A DNA stretch of 64,000 bases from NCBI RefSeq assembly GCF_000011065.1, contig NC_004663.1, forward strand, positions 2,356,001 to 2,420,000, in the 5' to 3' direction. The DNA comes from Bacteroides thetaiotaomicron VPI-5482. Its GTDB lineage: Bacteria; Bacteroidota; Bacteroidia; Bacteroidales; Bacteroidaceae. Under the pieces are notes generated by a model. It saw nothing but the letters and a program-made list of their open reading frames with translations, did not search any database and was not told the DNA's origin. Shown in pieces: positions 9,261 to 18,614 of the stretch (positions are counted from its first letter, which is position 1; every line of letters starts with the position of its first letter). Position numbers and translations under genes: made by a program.

Positions 9261-11039
9261 ATGAAAGATTTCTTGAAATTTACGCTCGCCACTGTGACCG
9301 GTATCATCCTGTCAAGCATTGTATTATTTATTATCGGCATGGTAACATTGTTCGGCATTGTATCAACCGCGGATACAGAAACAATAGTGAAAAAGAATTC
9401 TGTGATGATGCTCGACCTGAACGGTGTATTAGTCGAACGCACTCAGGAGAGTCCGTTAGGTATCTTATCACAGTTGTTCAGCGACGACTCCAATACATAC
9501 GGGCTGGACGATATTCTTTCTTCCATCAAAAAAGCAAAAGAAAATGAAAATATCAAAGGAATTTATCTGCAGGCAAGTATGCTCGGAACTTCGTATGCAT
9601 CTTTGCAGGAAATCCGTAACGCATTGCTCGACTTTAAAGAAAGCGGAAAGTTCATCATAGCCTACGGAGATAGCTATACACAAGGACTTTATTATCTTTC
9701 CAGTGTAGCGGACAAGGTATTGCTCAATCCGAAAGGAATGATTGAGTGGAAAGGCATCGCTTCCGCTCCTCTGTTTTATAAAGACTTACTGCAAAAGATC
9801 GGGGTAGAAATGCAGATATTTAAAGTAGGTACTTATAAATCCGCCGTAGAACCGTTTATTTCTACAGAAATGAGTCCTGCCAATCGTGAACAGGTGACAG
9901 CTTTTATCAACTCGATCTGGGGACAGGTTACCGAAGGGGTATCTGCTTCCCGCAGCCTCCCCGTAGATTCACTGAATGCTTTAGCTGACCGTATGCTGAT
10001 GTTTTATCCGGCAGAGGAAAGTGTGCAATGTGGCTTGGCGGACACATTGATTTACCGCAATGATGTTCGCAATTATCTTAAACAGTGGGTGGACTTGAAA
10101 GAAGATGACCGCCTTCCGGTGCTAGGGTTGAGTGATATGATCAATGTGAAAAAAAACATGCCGAAAGATAAAAGCGGTAACATCGTAGCGGTCTATTATG
10201 CCTCCGGAGAAATCACAGATTACAGCGGTTCTTCAACTTCTGAAGAGGGAATTGTAGGCACAAAAGTTATTCGTGACTTGCGTAAGCTAAAAGATGACGA
10301 GGATGTAAAAGCTGTCGTTCTCCGTGTTAATTCACCGGGTGGAAGTGCTTTTGCATCCGAACAAATCTGGCATGCCGTGAAAGAACTGAAAACAGAGAAA
10401 CCAGTAATTGTTTCTATGGGTGATTATGCCGCATCAGGTGGTTATTATATCTCTTGTGTAGCCGATACAATCGTTGCAGAGCCGACTACATTGACGGGAT
10501 CCATCGGAATTTTCGGTATGGTACCGAATGTTAAGGAATTATCAGAAAAGATCGGTTTGACCTACGATGTGGTAAAAACAAATAAATTTTCAGATTTTGG
10601 AAATATCATGCGTCCTTTCAATCAGGATGAGAAGACACTGATGCAGATGATGATTACCCAAGGTTATGATACATTCGTCAATCGCTGCGCTGAGGGGCGC
10701 CATATGAGCAAAGAGGCCATTGAGAAAATAGCTGAAGGTCGTGTATGGACAGGAGAAGCTGCTAAAGAACTTGGACTGGTAGACGTACTCGGAGGTATTG
10801 ATACAGCTTTGGAGATTGCTGTCAGGAAAGCAGGAATCGAAGGATATACAGTTGTTTCTTATCCGGCAAAACAAGACCTCCTTTCTTCACTGCTCAATAC
10901 GAAACCCACTAATTATGTGGAATCACAAATATTGAAAAGCAAGTTAGGAGAGTATTATCAACAATTCGGTATGCTGAAAAATTTAAAAGAGCGTTCCATG
11001 ATTCAGGCACGCATTCCGTTTGAACTAAATATCAAGTAA
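9261..11039 (+). CDS. sppA: Signal peptide peptidase SppA, 67K type
   Basis: 592 residues, the long tandem-domain form. One N-terminal membrane segment (about 8-36) anchors it in the inner membrane. The catalytic dyad of this family is visible: a lysine in GTYKSAVEPF (Lys193) and a serine in DYAASGGYYIS (Ser392), the latter in the second ClpP/crotonase-like half. It degrades cleaved signal peptides and possibly other membrane peptides. It starts the sppA-lpxK-PNP-thiL run, with only 10 bp before lpxK, suggesting co-transcription of envelope functions. Confidence 0.95.
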   Translation: MKDFLKFTLATVTGIILSSIVLFIIGMVTLFGIVSTADTETIVKKNSVMMLDLNGVLVERTQESPLGILSQLFSDDSNTYGLDDILSSIKKAKENENIKGIYLQASMLGTSYASLQEIRNALLDFKESGKFIIAYGDSYTQGLYYLSSVADKVLLNPKGMIEWKGIASAPLFYKDLLQKIGVEMQIFKVGTYKSAVEPFISTEMSPANREQVTAFINSIWGQVTEGVSASRSLPVDSLNALADRMLMFYPAEESVQCGLADTLIYRNDVRNYLKQWVDLKEDDRLPVLGLSDMINVKKNMPKDKSGNIVAVYYASGEITDYSGSSTSEEGIVGTKVIRDLRKLKDDEDVKAVVLRVNSPGGSAFASEQIWHAVKELKTEKPVIVSMGDYAASGGYYISCVADTIVAEPTTLTGSIGIFGMVPNVKELSEKIGLTYDVVKTNKFSDFGNIMRPFNQDEKTLMQMMITQGYDTFVNRCAEGRHMSKEAIEKIAEGRVWTGEAAKELGLVDVLGGIDTALEIAVRKAGIEGYTVVSYPAKQDLLSSLLNTKPTNYVESQILKSKLGEYYQQFGMLKNLKERSMIQARIPFELNIK

Positions 11040-11049
11040 ACTGTACTGC

Positions 11050-12192
11050 ATGGACGAACACTTTATCAAGATACATAAGTGGCTTTACCCTGTCTCATGG
11101 ATTTACGGGGCAGTGGTAACAGTAAGAAACAAACTCTTTGACTGGGGATTCCTCCGGTCAAAGAGTTTTGGTGTTCCTGTCATCTGCATCGGCAACCTGT
11201 CTGTAGGCGGCACGGGAAAGACGCCGCACACCGAATATCTGATAAAGCTGCTTCGTGATAACTATCATGTGGCAGTATTAAGCCGGGGATATAAAAGGCA
11301 TAGCCGAGGATATGTGCTTGCCACTCCCCAAAGTACTGCACGCAGCATCGGTGACGAGCCTTACCAGATGCATACCAAGTTCCCGTCTGTCACACTAGCT
11401 GTCGATGAGAACCGTTGCCATGGCATAGAACAATTACTATCCATCAAAGAACCGTCCATTGAAGTTGTATTGCTGGATGATGCTTTCCAGCACCGTTACG
11501 TCAAGCCGGGACTAAGCATCCTGCTGACGGATTATCACCGCCTCTTCTGCGACGATACTTTACTTCCGGCAGGTCGTCTGCGCGAGTCTGTCAACGGTAA
11601 AAACCGGGCACAAATCGTCATTGTCACAAAGTGTCCGCAGGATATTAAGCCGATTGACTATAATATTATCACAAAACGACTGAACCTTTATCCTTATCAG
11701 CAGTTATACTTCTCATCGTTTCGTTATGGAAATCTGCAACCGGTATTTCCATCAGCAAATTCAGAGATTGATTCTACAGTGAATGAGTTACCGCTGAGTG
11801 CTTTAACGAATACGGATATTTTGCTGGTAACGGGCATTGCATCACCTGCGCCTATTCTCGAAGAGTTGAAAATGTATACCGATCAGATTGATTCGCTTTC
11901 ATTCGACGACCATCATCATTTCAGTCATCGGGACATACAACAGATCAAGGAACGATTCGGAAAACTGAAAGGTGAACATAAACTGATTGTCACCACCGAG
12001 AAAGATGCAACCCGCCTGATTCATCATCCGGTATTGAGCGAGGAACTGAAACCGTTTATTTACGCCTTGCCGATTGAGATTGAGATATTACAAAATCAAC
12101 AAGATAAATTTAACCAACACATTATTGGCTATGTTAGAGAAAATACAAGAAACAGCAGCTTTTCTGAAAGGGAAAATGCACACCAGTCCTGA
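11050..12192 (+). CDS. lpxK: Tetraacyldisaccharide 4'-kinase (lipid A biosynthesis)
   Basis: 380 residues. A Walker A loop is seen at GNLSVGGTGKTPHTEYL (about 46-62) after a hydrophobic N-terminal patch, as in LpxK. Further family motifs are LSRGYKRHSRGY, GDEPYQMHTKFP and LLDDAFQHR. It phosphorylates the 4' position of the lipid A precursor at the inner membrane. The last 62 bp overlap the start of the purine nucleoside phosphorylase gene in another frame, so the two are translationally linked. Confidence 0.95.
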   Translation: MDEHFIKIHKWLYPVSWIYGAVVTVRNKLFDWGFLRSKSFGVPVICIGNLSVGGTGKTPHTEYLIKLLRDNYHVAVLSRGYKRHSRGYVLATPQSTARSIGDEPYQMHTKFPSVTLAVDENRCHGIEQLLSIKEPSIEVVLLDDAFQHRYVKPGLSILLTDYHRLFCDDTLLPAGRLRESVNGKNRAQIVIVTKCPQDIKPIDYNIITKRLNLYPYQQLYFSSFRYGNLQPVFPSANSEIDSTVNELPLSALTNTDILLVTGIASPAPILEELKMYTDQIDSLSFDDHHHFSHRDIQQIKERFGKLKGEHKLIVTTEKDATRLIHHPVLSEELKPFIYALPIEIEILQNQQDKFNQHIIGYVRENTRNSSFSERENAHQS

Positions 12193-12940
12193 AACAGCCA
12201 TCATCCTTGGCACCGGACTTGGCAGTTTGGCAGACGAGATCACCGAGAAGTATGAAATAAAGTATTCGGATATTCCTAACTTCCCGGTGTCTACTGTCGA
12301 AGGTCATAGCGGTAAACTGATTTTCGGCAAGTTGGGCAACAAAGACATCATGGCAATGCAAGGGCGTTTTCATTATTATGAAGGTTATTCCATGAAGGAA
12401 GTGACTTTCCCTGTACGTGTAATGCGTGAGCTGGGTATCAAAACATTGTTTGTATCCAACGCCAGCGGTGGTACAAACGAAGCTTTTGAAATCGGTGACC
12501 TGATGATTATCACCGATCATATCAACTACTTCCCCGAACATCCGCTTCGTGGCAAGAATATTCCTTATGGTCCACGCTTCCCGGATATGAGCGAAGCATA
12601 TGATAAGGAACTGATTCGTAAAGCTGACGAGATTGCTCAGGAAAAAGGCATTAAGGTACAACATGGAATTTATATCGGTACGCAAGGCCCTACTTTCGAG
12701 ACTCCTGCTGAATATAAACTATTCCACATTCTGGGTGCCGATGCAGTCGGTATGTCTACCGTTCCCGAAGTGATCGTAGCCAACCACTGCGGAATCAAGG
12801 TATTCGGAATCTCCGTCATCACTGACTTGGGAGTAGAAGGAAAAATTGTAGAAGTATCGCATGAAGAAGTTCAGAAGGCAGCGGACGCAGCTCAACCTAA
12901 AATGACCACTATCATGCGTGAACTTATCAACCGTGCTTAA
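12131..12940 (+). CDS. punA: Purine nucleoside phosphorylase
   Basis: 269 residues from the ATG at 12131 (MLEKIQETAAFLKGKM), the normal start of class I trimeric PNPs; an upstream in-frame ATG at 12074 lies inside lpxK and adds nothing family-like. Motifs: phosphate-binding ILGTGLGSLAD, the VEGHSGKL and MQGRFHYYEGY segments, and YIGTQGPTFETPAEY with GADAVGMSTVPEVIVA for nucleoside binding. It splits guanosine/inosine with phosphate in purine salvage. It overlaps lpxK by 62 bp and precedes thiL by 15 bp. Confidence 0.95.
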   Translation: MLEKIQETAAFLKGKMHTSPETAIILGTGLGSLADEITEKYEIKYSDIPNFPVSTVEGHSGKLIFGKLGNKDIMAMQGRFHYYEGYSMKEVTFPVRVMRELGIKTLFVSNASGGTNEAFEIGDLMIITDHINYFPEHPLRGKNIPYGPRFPDMSEAYDKELIRKADEIAQEKGIKVQHGIYIGTQGPTFETPAEYKLFHILGADAVGMSTVPEVIVANHCGIKVFGISVITDLGVEGKIVEVSHEEVQKAADAAQPKMTTIMRELINRA

Positions 12941-12955
12941 TACTAAACTCTATTT

Positions 12956-13990
12956 ATGCGAACTGAAATAGCAACTCTCGGCGAGTTCGGTCTGATCGAC
13001 CGCCTCACCGAGGGAATTAAACCAGAAAACGAATCAACCAAATACGGAGTGGGTGATGATGCCGCCGTCCTCTCCTACCCTTCGGAGAAACAACTATTAG
13101 TAACAACCGACTTATTAATGGAAGGTGTTCATTTCGACCTGACTTATGTCCCTCTGAAACATCTGGGATATAAATCGGCCGTAGTCAATTTCTCCGATAT
13201 CTATGCAATGAACGGTACGCCCCGGCAGATCACCGTATCGCTCGCTCTTTCCAAACGCTTCAGCGTAGAGGACATGGAAGAGCTTTATTCAGGCATTCGT
13301 CTGGCATGCCAACAGTATCATGTTGACATTATCGGAGGCGATACATCCTCTTCTCTTACGGGACTTGCCATCAGCATCACCTGTATCGGAGATGCCGATA
13401 AAGACAAAGTGGTCTACCGCAACGGAGCCAAAGACACTGACTTAATCTGTGTCAGCGGTGACTTGGGCGCCGCCTATATGGGTCTGCAACTCCTGGAACG
13501 TGAGAAAACAGTACTGAAGGGTGAAAAAGATATCCAACCGGACTTCACCGGCAAAGAATACTTACTGGAACGCCAGTTGAAACCGGAAGCCCGTAAAGAT
13601 ATCATCGAAAAACTGGCGGCTGCCAATATTGTCCCCACATCCATGATGGACATCTCCGATGGTCTGTCGTCCGAATTAATGCATATCTGCAAACAAAGTA
13701 ATACGGGATGCCGTGTCTATGAGGAACATATTCCTATTGACTATCAGACGGCTGTCATGGCAGAAGAATTCAACATGAACCTGACCACTTGTGCCATGAA
13801 TGGCGGTGAAGATTATGAATTGCTTTTCACTGTCCCCATCGCCGATCATGAGAAAGTATCACAGATGGAGGGAATCCGCCTCATCGGGCATATCACCAAA
13901 CCCGAACTCGGTTGCGCATTGATTACCCGTGACGGACAAGAATTTGAATTGAAGGCTCAGGGATGGAATCCGCTAAAAGAAGATAAATAG
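12956..13990 (+). CDS. thiL: Thiamine-monophosphate kinase
   Basis: 344 residues. The AIR-synthase-like fold is marked by GVGDDAAVL near residue 30, TTDLLMEGVHFD (metal/ATP site), SDIYAMNGTPRQ, IIGGDTSSS, and a late MDISDGLSSEL with MNGGEDYELLFTV. It phosphorylates thiamine monophosphate to the pyrophosphate cofactor. It is the last gene of the plus-strand run and is followed by a terminator at 14031. Confidence 0.96.
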   Translation: MRTEIATLGEFGLIDRLTEGIKPENESTKYGVGDDAAVLSYPSEKQLLVTTDLLMEGVHFDLTYVPLKHLGYKSAVVNFSDIYAMNGTPRQITVSLALSKRFSVEDMEELYSGIRLACQQYHVDIIGGDTSSSLTGLAISITCIGDADKDKVVYRNGAKDTDLICVSGDLGAAYMGLQLLEREKTVLKGEKDIQPDFTGKEYLLERQLKPEARKDIIEKLAAANIVPTSMMDISDGLSSELMHICKQSNTGCRVYEEHIPIDYQTAVMAEEFNMNLTTCAMNGGEDYELLFTVPIADHEKVSQMEGIRLIGHITKPELGCALITRDGQEFELKAQGWNPLKEDK

Positions 13991-14030
13991 ATTTTCTCAG
14001 TTATATACTGAAAAATATTTCATTCCATAC

Positions 14031-14074
14031 AACACTGATAATAAGCAAAGTAGCTTTTTATCAGTGTTTTTTAT
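14031..14074 (+). terminator. Intrinsic terminator after thiL
   Basis: AACACTGATAA pairs with TTATCAGTGTT across a 16-base loop and is followed by a T-rich tract, closing the sppA-thiL transcript. Confidence 0.8.
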
Positions 14075-14107
14075 TTATAGAAGCCTTGCAGAATCCAAAA
14101 CTTTAAC

Positions 14108-14115
14108 TACCTTTG
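14108..14115 (+). promoter_or_regulatory. -7 box of the tRNA-Phe promoter
   Basis: TACCTTTG matches TAnnTTTG. CTTG at 14085-14088 sits 19 bp upstream as a weak -33 element. The tRNA begins 40 bp downstream. Confidence 0.6.
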
Positions 14116-14155
14116 CAACCGCAAAAGAGAAACAACTGAGTTGAATTAGCCTTAC

Positions 14156-14228
14156 GGTGCCATAGCTCAGTTGGTAGAGCAAAGGACTGAAAATCCTTGT
14201 GTCCCCGGTTCGATTCCTGGTGGCACCA
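14156..14228 (+). tRNA. tRNA-Phe (GAA)
   Basis: 73 nt cloverleaf: acceptor GGTGCCA pairs with TGGCACC, discriminator A; D arm GCTC/GAGC; anticodon stem AGGA/TCCT with loop CTGAAAA, anticodon GAA at 14189-14191; T arm with GGTTCGATTC. CCA is not encoded (ACT follows). No integrated element is seen at its 3' end. Confidence 0.97.
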
Positions 14229-14244
14229 CTATCAACTCAGTAAC

Positions 14245-14281
14245 AAAAATCCCTTGAACTTTTGAAGTTCAAGGGATTTTT
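14245..14281. terminator. Bidirectional terminator between tRNA-Phe and GH76
   Basis: A 17-bp perfect stem (AAAAATCCCTTGAACTT with its complement) and a three-base loop has A and T runs at both ends. It can stop the tRNA transcript and the converging GH76 transcript. Confidence 0.85.
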
Positions 14282-14305
14282 GTTTTATCTCTTTTCTTAT
14301 TCACT

Positions 14306-15532
14306 CTATCGGTGTTTAAGTACACACATAGCTTCCATCAGCATACAACCGGTCAGATGCGATGTCAATCCCACACTCTCATCATCAGCAGGTGCTTTTC
14401 TCCAACGACCGCTATATAACATAGTCTTCTGATTCACTCCTTGCTCTGCCATAACCGTAGCACAATGAGTTATGTAGTCGCGAAACTTATTATAATTGGC
14501 ACTATCCAGTGCAGGGTCATTAATCAGTTTCACAAAATAACGGAAGAAGATGCCATGAAACAAGCCACCGTCACCACCTTCTGCATCGGAGAGTACACCT
14601 TCATTGGTCGACAAATGGTCAATCACAAAATTGGCCGCTTTTACTGCATCTGCCAGATATTGCTTATCACCGGTAATCTTATACAGTTCATGAGCTGCTC
14701 CCAGGAAAGTACCCGAGTTGTACGAAAATACCCATTTGGTAATCTTGCCTTCTCCATTCATGCTGTCATACACTGCCCCCGTCTGACGGTCGAACAAGTT
14801 ATTCTTCTCCCATGTATATATTTTAATGGCCTCATTCAGATAAGCCTGTTTGGGTTTTCCGGCCTTTTTACCCATAGCATCGTAAAAATTATACAACCGG
14901 GCAGCAATAAGGGCAGCAGGACCATTGGAACAAGCGTTCTTAGATTTTGCCACATCCGTCTTCCAGGTAATGCCACCAAACCACGGAGCCTCATCTTCCG
15001 GTCCCCAAGTAGACCAAACCCAATCATCGTAGGTCTGTCTCGCCTTTTTCAGATACTTGGTATTCTTAGTGCTTTCAAACATGCGAATCTGTGCCAGAGC
15101 AATCCATTCCATATCGTCTACAAACACATTCCACCACGGGTCTTCCTCTCTGCCCGCAAAATTGAATTTCGGTGCACCTTCCCACCATAACGGGTATATA
15201 TTCAAATACTGTTTGCTTCCGGTACGCATATATGCATCTACCATGACATCCATAGCATGTGCCTGTGGCCAATAATGATTGGTAGTCATATTGGAAAGAT
15301 CACTACCATAATTAAAATAAAACCGATTCTCATACCCTTTGAAGTTTGCGCCCCAAAAATGCTTGATAAGGGCTTGCGACATACCATCTGCCATTTTCTG
15401 CCAATAAACAGGCGTCTTTTCCGCCGGACTTGCTGTAGTTTTTTCTACAATTACAGCATTGCTTCCTCCTGTCTCAGCAGAGAGCTGCAAAGTCAAGCTG
15501 AGAAAAAATACCGTAATCAATAAGTTCTTCAT
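14306..15532 (-). CDS. GH76 alpha-1,6-mannanase-like enzyme
   Basis: 408 residues with a cleavable signal peptide (about 1-19, LSLTLQLSAE). The (alpha/alpha)6 fold of GH76 is indicated by YWPQAHAMDVMVDAY, the adjacent catalytic aspartates Asp139-Asp140 in VFVDDMEW, WFGGITWK and YNSGTFLGAAHELY. GH76 enzymes cut the alpha-1,6-mannan backbone of fungal cell walls. It stands alone between a tRNA and the cold-shock cluster, flanked by near-identical terminators, about 5 kb from the GH92 PUL. Whether it works with that PUL is inference. Confidence 0.93.
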   Translation of the reverse strand: MKNLLITVFFLSLTLQLSAETGGSNAVIVEKTTASPAEKTPVYWQKMADGMSQALIKHFWGANFKGYENRFYFNYGSDLSNMTTNHYWPQAHAMDVMVDAYMRTGSKQYLNIYPLWWEGAPKFNFAGREEDPWWNVFVDDMEWIALAQIRMFESTKNTKYLKKARQTYDDWVWSTWGPEDEAPWFGGITWKTDVAKSKNACSNGPAALIAARLYNFYDAMGKKAGKPKQAYLNEAIKIYTWEKNNLFDRQTGAVYDSMNGEGKITKWVFSYNSGTFLGAAHELYKITGDKQYLADAVKAANFVIDHLSTNEGVLSDAEGGDGGLFHGIFFRYFVKLINDPALDSANYNKFRDYITHCATVMAEQGVNQKTMLYSGRWRKAPADDESVGLTSHLTGCMLMEAMCVLKHR

Positions 15533-15697
15533 GTTTTCTGCGTTTAAAAGTTAATAATATTTCAGACTCAGCGGGCAAAGGTATGAAATAGTAGAGATAA
15601 TGAATCATTATTTCTTGCCATTTTTGTACGATATACTGCATTCTTCTTCCGGTTACCCTCTGTTCCCCTGTCTGCCTGCAATACTATTTTTACGCAT

Positions 15698-15735
15698 AAA
15701 AAATCCCTTGAACCTCTGAGACTCAAGGGATTTTT
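15698..15735 (-). terminator. Terminator downstream of the cold-shock-domain gene
   Basis: AAAAATCCCTTGA pairs with TCAAGGGATTTTT around CCTCTGAGAC. It has T runs on both strands and closely resembles the terminator at 14245, so the two bracket the GH76 gene. Confidence 0.75.
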
Positions 15736-15808
15736 ATTTTATCATATTACACTTAAGCAAATGAATATCTAAAAATAAGTTTCAATACTTACATTTTTTG
15801 TTTTTGTT

Positions 15809-16267
15809 TTAATTCTCCACCGGTTTCTTTTCGAGACAGATATTGACCGCATTCATTCCTTTCACACCACGTTCAAGATCGAATGTTACAATATTACCTT
15901 CCGAGATATTACCAACGACATTATTAACATGGAAAAAGTACTTATCAACTCCGGCAAGGTCCTTTATAAAACCAAAGCCTCTTGCCTCATTAAAGAATTC
16001 AACTCTCCCTCTCAATATAACGGGTTCCTCGTCTTCTTTCTTCGGAGTTGCAATGATTATCTCATCCAGGTTTATCTCTTCCTTTTTAATGTTTTCAGCC
16101 GGAGGAGTCGAAGTTATCATTCCATTCTCGTCCACATAAGCAATCATATCATCGAAGCTGCTTTTACTGGATAACTTCTTGCTATCCTTTTTCTTTTGTT
16201 TTTCTTCTCGTTTAGCGAGTCTCTTTTTTTCATTTTCACGTTTACCTACCGTAATGGATTTTGCCAT
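15809..16267 (-). CDS. Cold-shock-domain RNA-binding protein with basic N-terminal extension
   Basis: 152 residues. The C-terminal half (about 85-150) is a cold-shock domain: RGRVEFFNEARGFGFI includes RNP1 (GFGFI) and DKYFFHVNNV includes RNP2, both single-stranded nucleic-acid contacts. The first 35 residues are extremely Lys/Arg rich (KRENEKKRLAKREEKQKKKD), unlike the short CspA type. This extended form is common in Bacteroidetes. It lies 54 bp downstream of a DEAD-box helicase on the same strand, a typical cold-adaptation or RNA-remodelling pairing. Confidence 0.9.
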   Translation of the reverse strand: MAKSITVGKRENEKKRLAKREEKQKKKDSKKLSSKSSFDDMIAYVDENGMITSTPPAENIKKEEINLDEIIIATPKKEDEEPVILRGRVEFFNEARGFGFIKDLAGVDKYFFHVNNVVGNISEGNIVTFDLERGVKGMNAVNICLEKKPVEN

Positions 16268-16321
16268 AGAACTTATATTTAATTTATACTATATTTTAAT
16301 GAATAATGTAAGGGAATGACC

Positions 16322-17446
16322 TTAAATTGTAAAATCAGCCCTATTTAGTTTTTTGCCTGTCAATTTCTGAATATCATTAATCTGTTTGCGTTCTTCCTGA
16401 GAGCAGAATGTAAGTGCCATACCTGCATTTCCAGCTCTTCCCGTACGCCCGATTCGGTGTACATATGTCTCGGGAACATCAGGAAGATCATAATTGATAA
16501 CCAACGGCAGTTCATTAATATCAATTCCCCGGGAAGCGATATCAGTAGCAACCATCACTCGCGTCTTACCCGACTTGAAGTTACCCAATGCGGACTGCCG
16601 TGCCGCCTGACTCTTATTTCCATGAATAGCCTGGCTGCCAATGCCGGCTTTACCCAATATTTTAACTATCTTATCAGCATTATGCTTGGTACGCGAAAAG
16701 ATAAGTACCGACCGGTCCTCCGATTTTTGCAAAATTGAAATCAGCAACAGGCTCTTTTCTTTCTTCTCAACAAAGTAAACCAACTGCTTTATAGAATCTA
16801 CCGTTGATGATTTCGGTGTAACATAAATCTTCACCGGATTCTTCAACAAGGAATTAGTCAGAGCAATAATCGTATCAGGCATCGTAGCCGAAAAGAACAA
16901 CGTTTGCTTTTCTTTCGGAAGCTTCGGCAATATCCGTTTAATATCATGAATAAAGCCCATATCAAGCATACGGTCTGCTTCGTCCAGAACAAAATACTGA
17001 ATATTATCCAATCGTATATGTCCTTGATTCATCAAATCGAGCAGACGCCCCGGAGTAGCAACCAGAATATCAATTCCTTTATGCAGCATATCCACTTGCG
17101 GACGTTGATTCACGCCTCCGAAGATGACTCCGTGACGGATACGTGTATACTTTGAATAATCTTCAATACATTCACTGATTTGCAATGCGAGTTCGCGGGT
17201 AGGAGTCAAAATCAGAGCTTTGATTTCCGAACGCTTGCCCTCTCCCTTATTGAGATGCAAATGTTGTATAATAGGTATTGCAAATGAAGCAGTCTTTCCG
17301 GTTCCAGTCTGCGCACAGCCTAAAATGTCTTTTTTTGCCAATGCTACAGGAATCGCTTTCTCCTGAATAGGAGTAGGTACTGTATATCCTTTTTCTTCAA
17401 TTGCTTTTAAAATAGGTTCGGTTATATTTAATTCTTTAAATGTCAT
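16322..17446 (-). CDS. DEAD-box RNA helicase, RhlE-like
   Basis: 374 residues from ATG 17446 (MTFKELNITEPILKAIEEKGY), which begins at the usual Q-motif spacing; an in-frame ATG at 17515 would add 23 residues without family similarity. Motifs: Q motif PTPIQEKAI; I AQTGTGKT; Ia PTRELALQ; II DEADRMLDMGF; III SATMP; IV FSRTKHNA; V VATDIASRGIDI; VI HRIGRTGRAG. It unwinds structured RNA at the expense of ATP. The short C-terminus (no basic tail) fits RhlE. Same strand as the cold-shock protein downstream. Confidence 0.94.
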   Translation of the reverse strand: MTFKELNITEPILKAIEEKGYTVPTPIQEKAIPVALAKKDILGCAQTGTGKTASFAIPIIQHLHLNKGEGKRSEIKALILTPTRELALQISECIEDYSKYTRIRHGVIFGGVNQRPQVDMLHKGIDILVATPGRLLDLMNQGHIRLDNIQYFVLDEADRMLDMGFIHDIKRILPKLPKEKQTLFFSATMPDTIIALTNSLLKNPVKIYVTPKSSTVDSIKQLVYFVEKKEKSLLLISILQKSEDRSVLIFSRTKHNADKIVKILGKAGIGSQAIHGNKSQAARQSALGNFKSGKTRVMVATDIASRGIDINELPLVINYDLPDVPETYVHRIGRTGRAGNAGMALTFCSQEERKQINDIQKLTGKKLNRADFTI

Positions 17447-17540
17447 AAATGTTATTTTTGCTGTTTCAGCACAGCGGTTAATTTTATATATAGTAAGAGA
17501 GCACAACACATTCAATACTGAATATGCAAGGTCTCCGATA

Positions 17541-18614
17541 TTAAACCAGTTTGTGAGTCGCTAAGAAAAACTCGCGTTCCAGTGTATTCATCACTTCTTT
17601 CACACTGCTTATTTTATCTGCGAGAAAGGCGTTGCTACCGGCAAAAGCATAACCTTTTTTCATATTTCCTTTGGCCGCATTATACAGCGCTTTAATAATG
17701 CAATAAGGACTTTTTGTATAGTCACACGTCTTAATGCAATGGAATGAGCATTTCCTCGGCTTTTCCAGACCATTATTCACACTATGAATAAATTCTCCGT
17801 CAATAGCCCGTCCCGGCATTCCGACAGGACTTTCAATAATAAGAACATCTTCGGATTTGGAGTGAATATACACTTCTTTGAAAGTTTCCGAAGCATCACA
17901 TTCAAGGGTTGTCACGAAAATACTTCCCATCTGCACTCCCGAAGCTCCCAGTTCCATAAAGTGCGCAATATCTTCACCTGTCGAAATTCCACCGGCGGCA
18001 ATCACCGGAATATGTTTCTGTTCTTTATAACTGGCCGCAATCGCCACTACTTCGGGAATCAATACATCCAACGCATAATTCTGGTCTTGCAGCTGTTCTT
18101 TCTTAAAACCCAGATGCCCTCCGGCTTTGGGACCTTCTACCACTATCGCATCCGGCAGATAGTTATAATTCTTTTGCCATTTGTCACAGATTATTTTGGC
18201 AGCTCTTGAAGAAGATACAATAGGTACTAATTTCGTAATACTCCCCGTAGTCAAATAGGAAGGCAAATCAAGTGGAAGTCCGGCACCGGAAAATATCACA
18301 TCAATCTTTTCATTAATCGCAGTACGCACCATATCAGCATAATTCGATAAGGCAACCATGACATTCACACCAATAATACCTTTTGTTTTCATGCGTGATT
18401 TGCGAATCTCTTCTTTCAGGCCACTGATGCATTTTTCTGTATAAGTGCCTTTTTCTTTGGGATAAAGCAACCCCAGACCTGCACACGATATAACTCCCAC
18501 TCCCCCTTCGTTTGCTACTGCTGACGCCAGACCGGACAATGATATCCCAACTCCCATTCCACCTTGTATAACAGGTACTTTAATTTCAATATTTCCTATA
18601 AAAAATGATTTCAT
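17541..18614 (-). CDS. Nitronate monooxygenase / FabK-like FMN oxidoreductase
   Basis: 357 residues from ATG 18614 (MKSFFIGNIEIKVPVIQGGMG); longer in-frame starts at 18638 or 18674 are possible but add non-family sequence. The FMN-binding TIM barrel shows IQGGMGVGISLSGLASAV, EGPKAGGHLGF and AAGGISTGEDIAHFMELGA. The C-terminal extension has four clustered cysteines (C-x3-C-x3-C-x7-C in KCSFHCIKTCDYTKSPYCI), which may bind a metal or Fe-S cluster. Related enzymes oxidise nitronates or reduce enoyl-ACP; which applies is unknown. Confidence 0.85.
   Translation of the reverse strand: MKSFFIGNIEIKVPVIQGGMGVGISLSGLASAVANEGGVGVISCAGLGLLYPKEKGTYTEKCISGLKEEIRKSRMKTKGIIGVNVMVALSNYADMVRTAINEKIDVIFSGAGLPLDLPSYLTTGSITKLVPIVSSSRAAKIICDKWQKNYNYLPDAIVVEGPKAGGHLGFKKEQLQDQNYALDVLIPEVVAIAASYKEQKHIPVIAAGGISTGEDIAHFMELGASGVQMGSIFVTTLECDASETFKEVYIHSKSEDVLIIESPVGMPGRAIDGEFIHSVNNGLEKPRKCSFHCIKTCDYTKSPYCIIKALYNAAKGNMKKGYAFAGSNAFLADKISSVKEVMNTLEREFFLATHKLV

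Noticed and set aside
14156..14228. tRNA-Phe as an integration site
   Set aside because: No integrase or duplicated tRNA 3' end is seen next to it.
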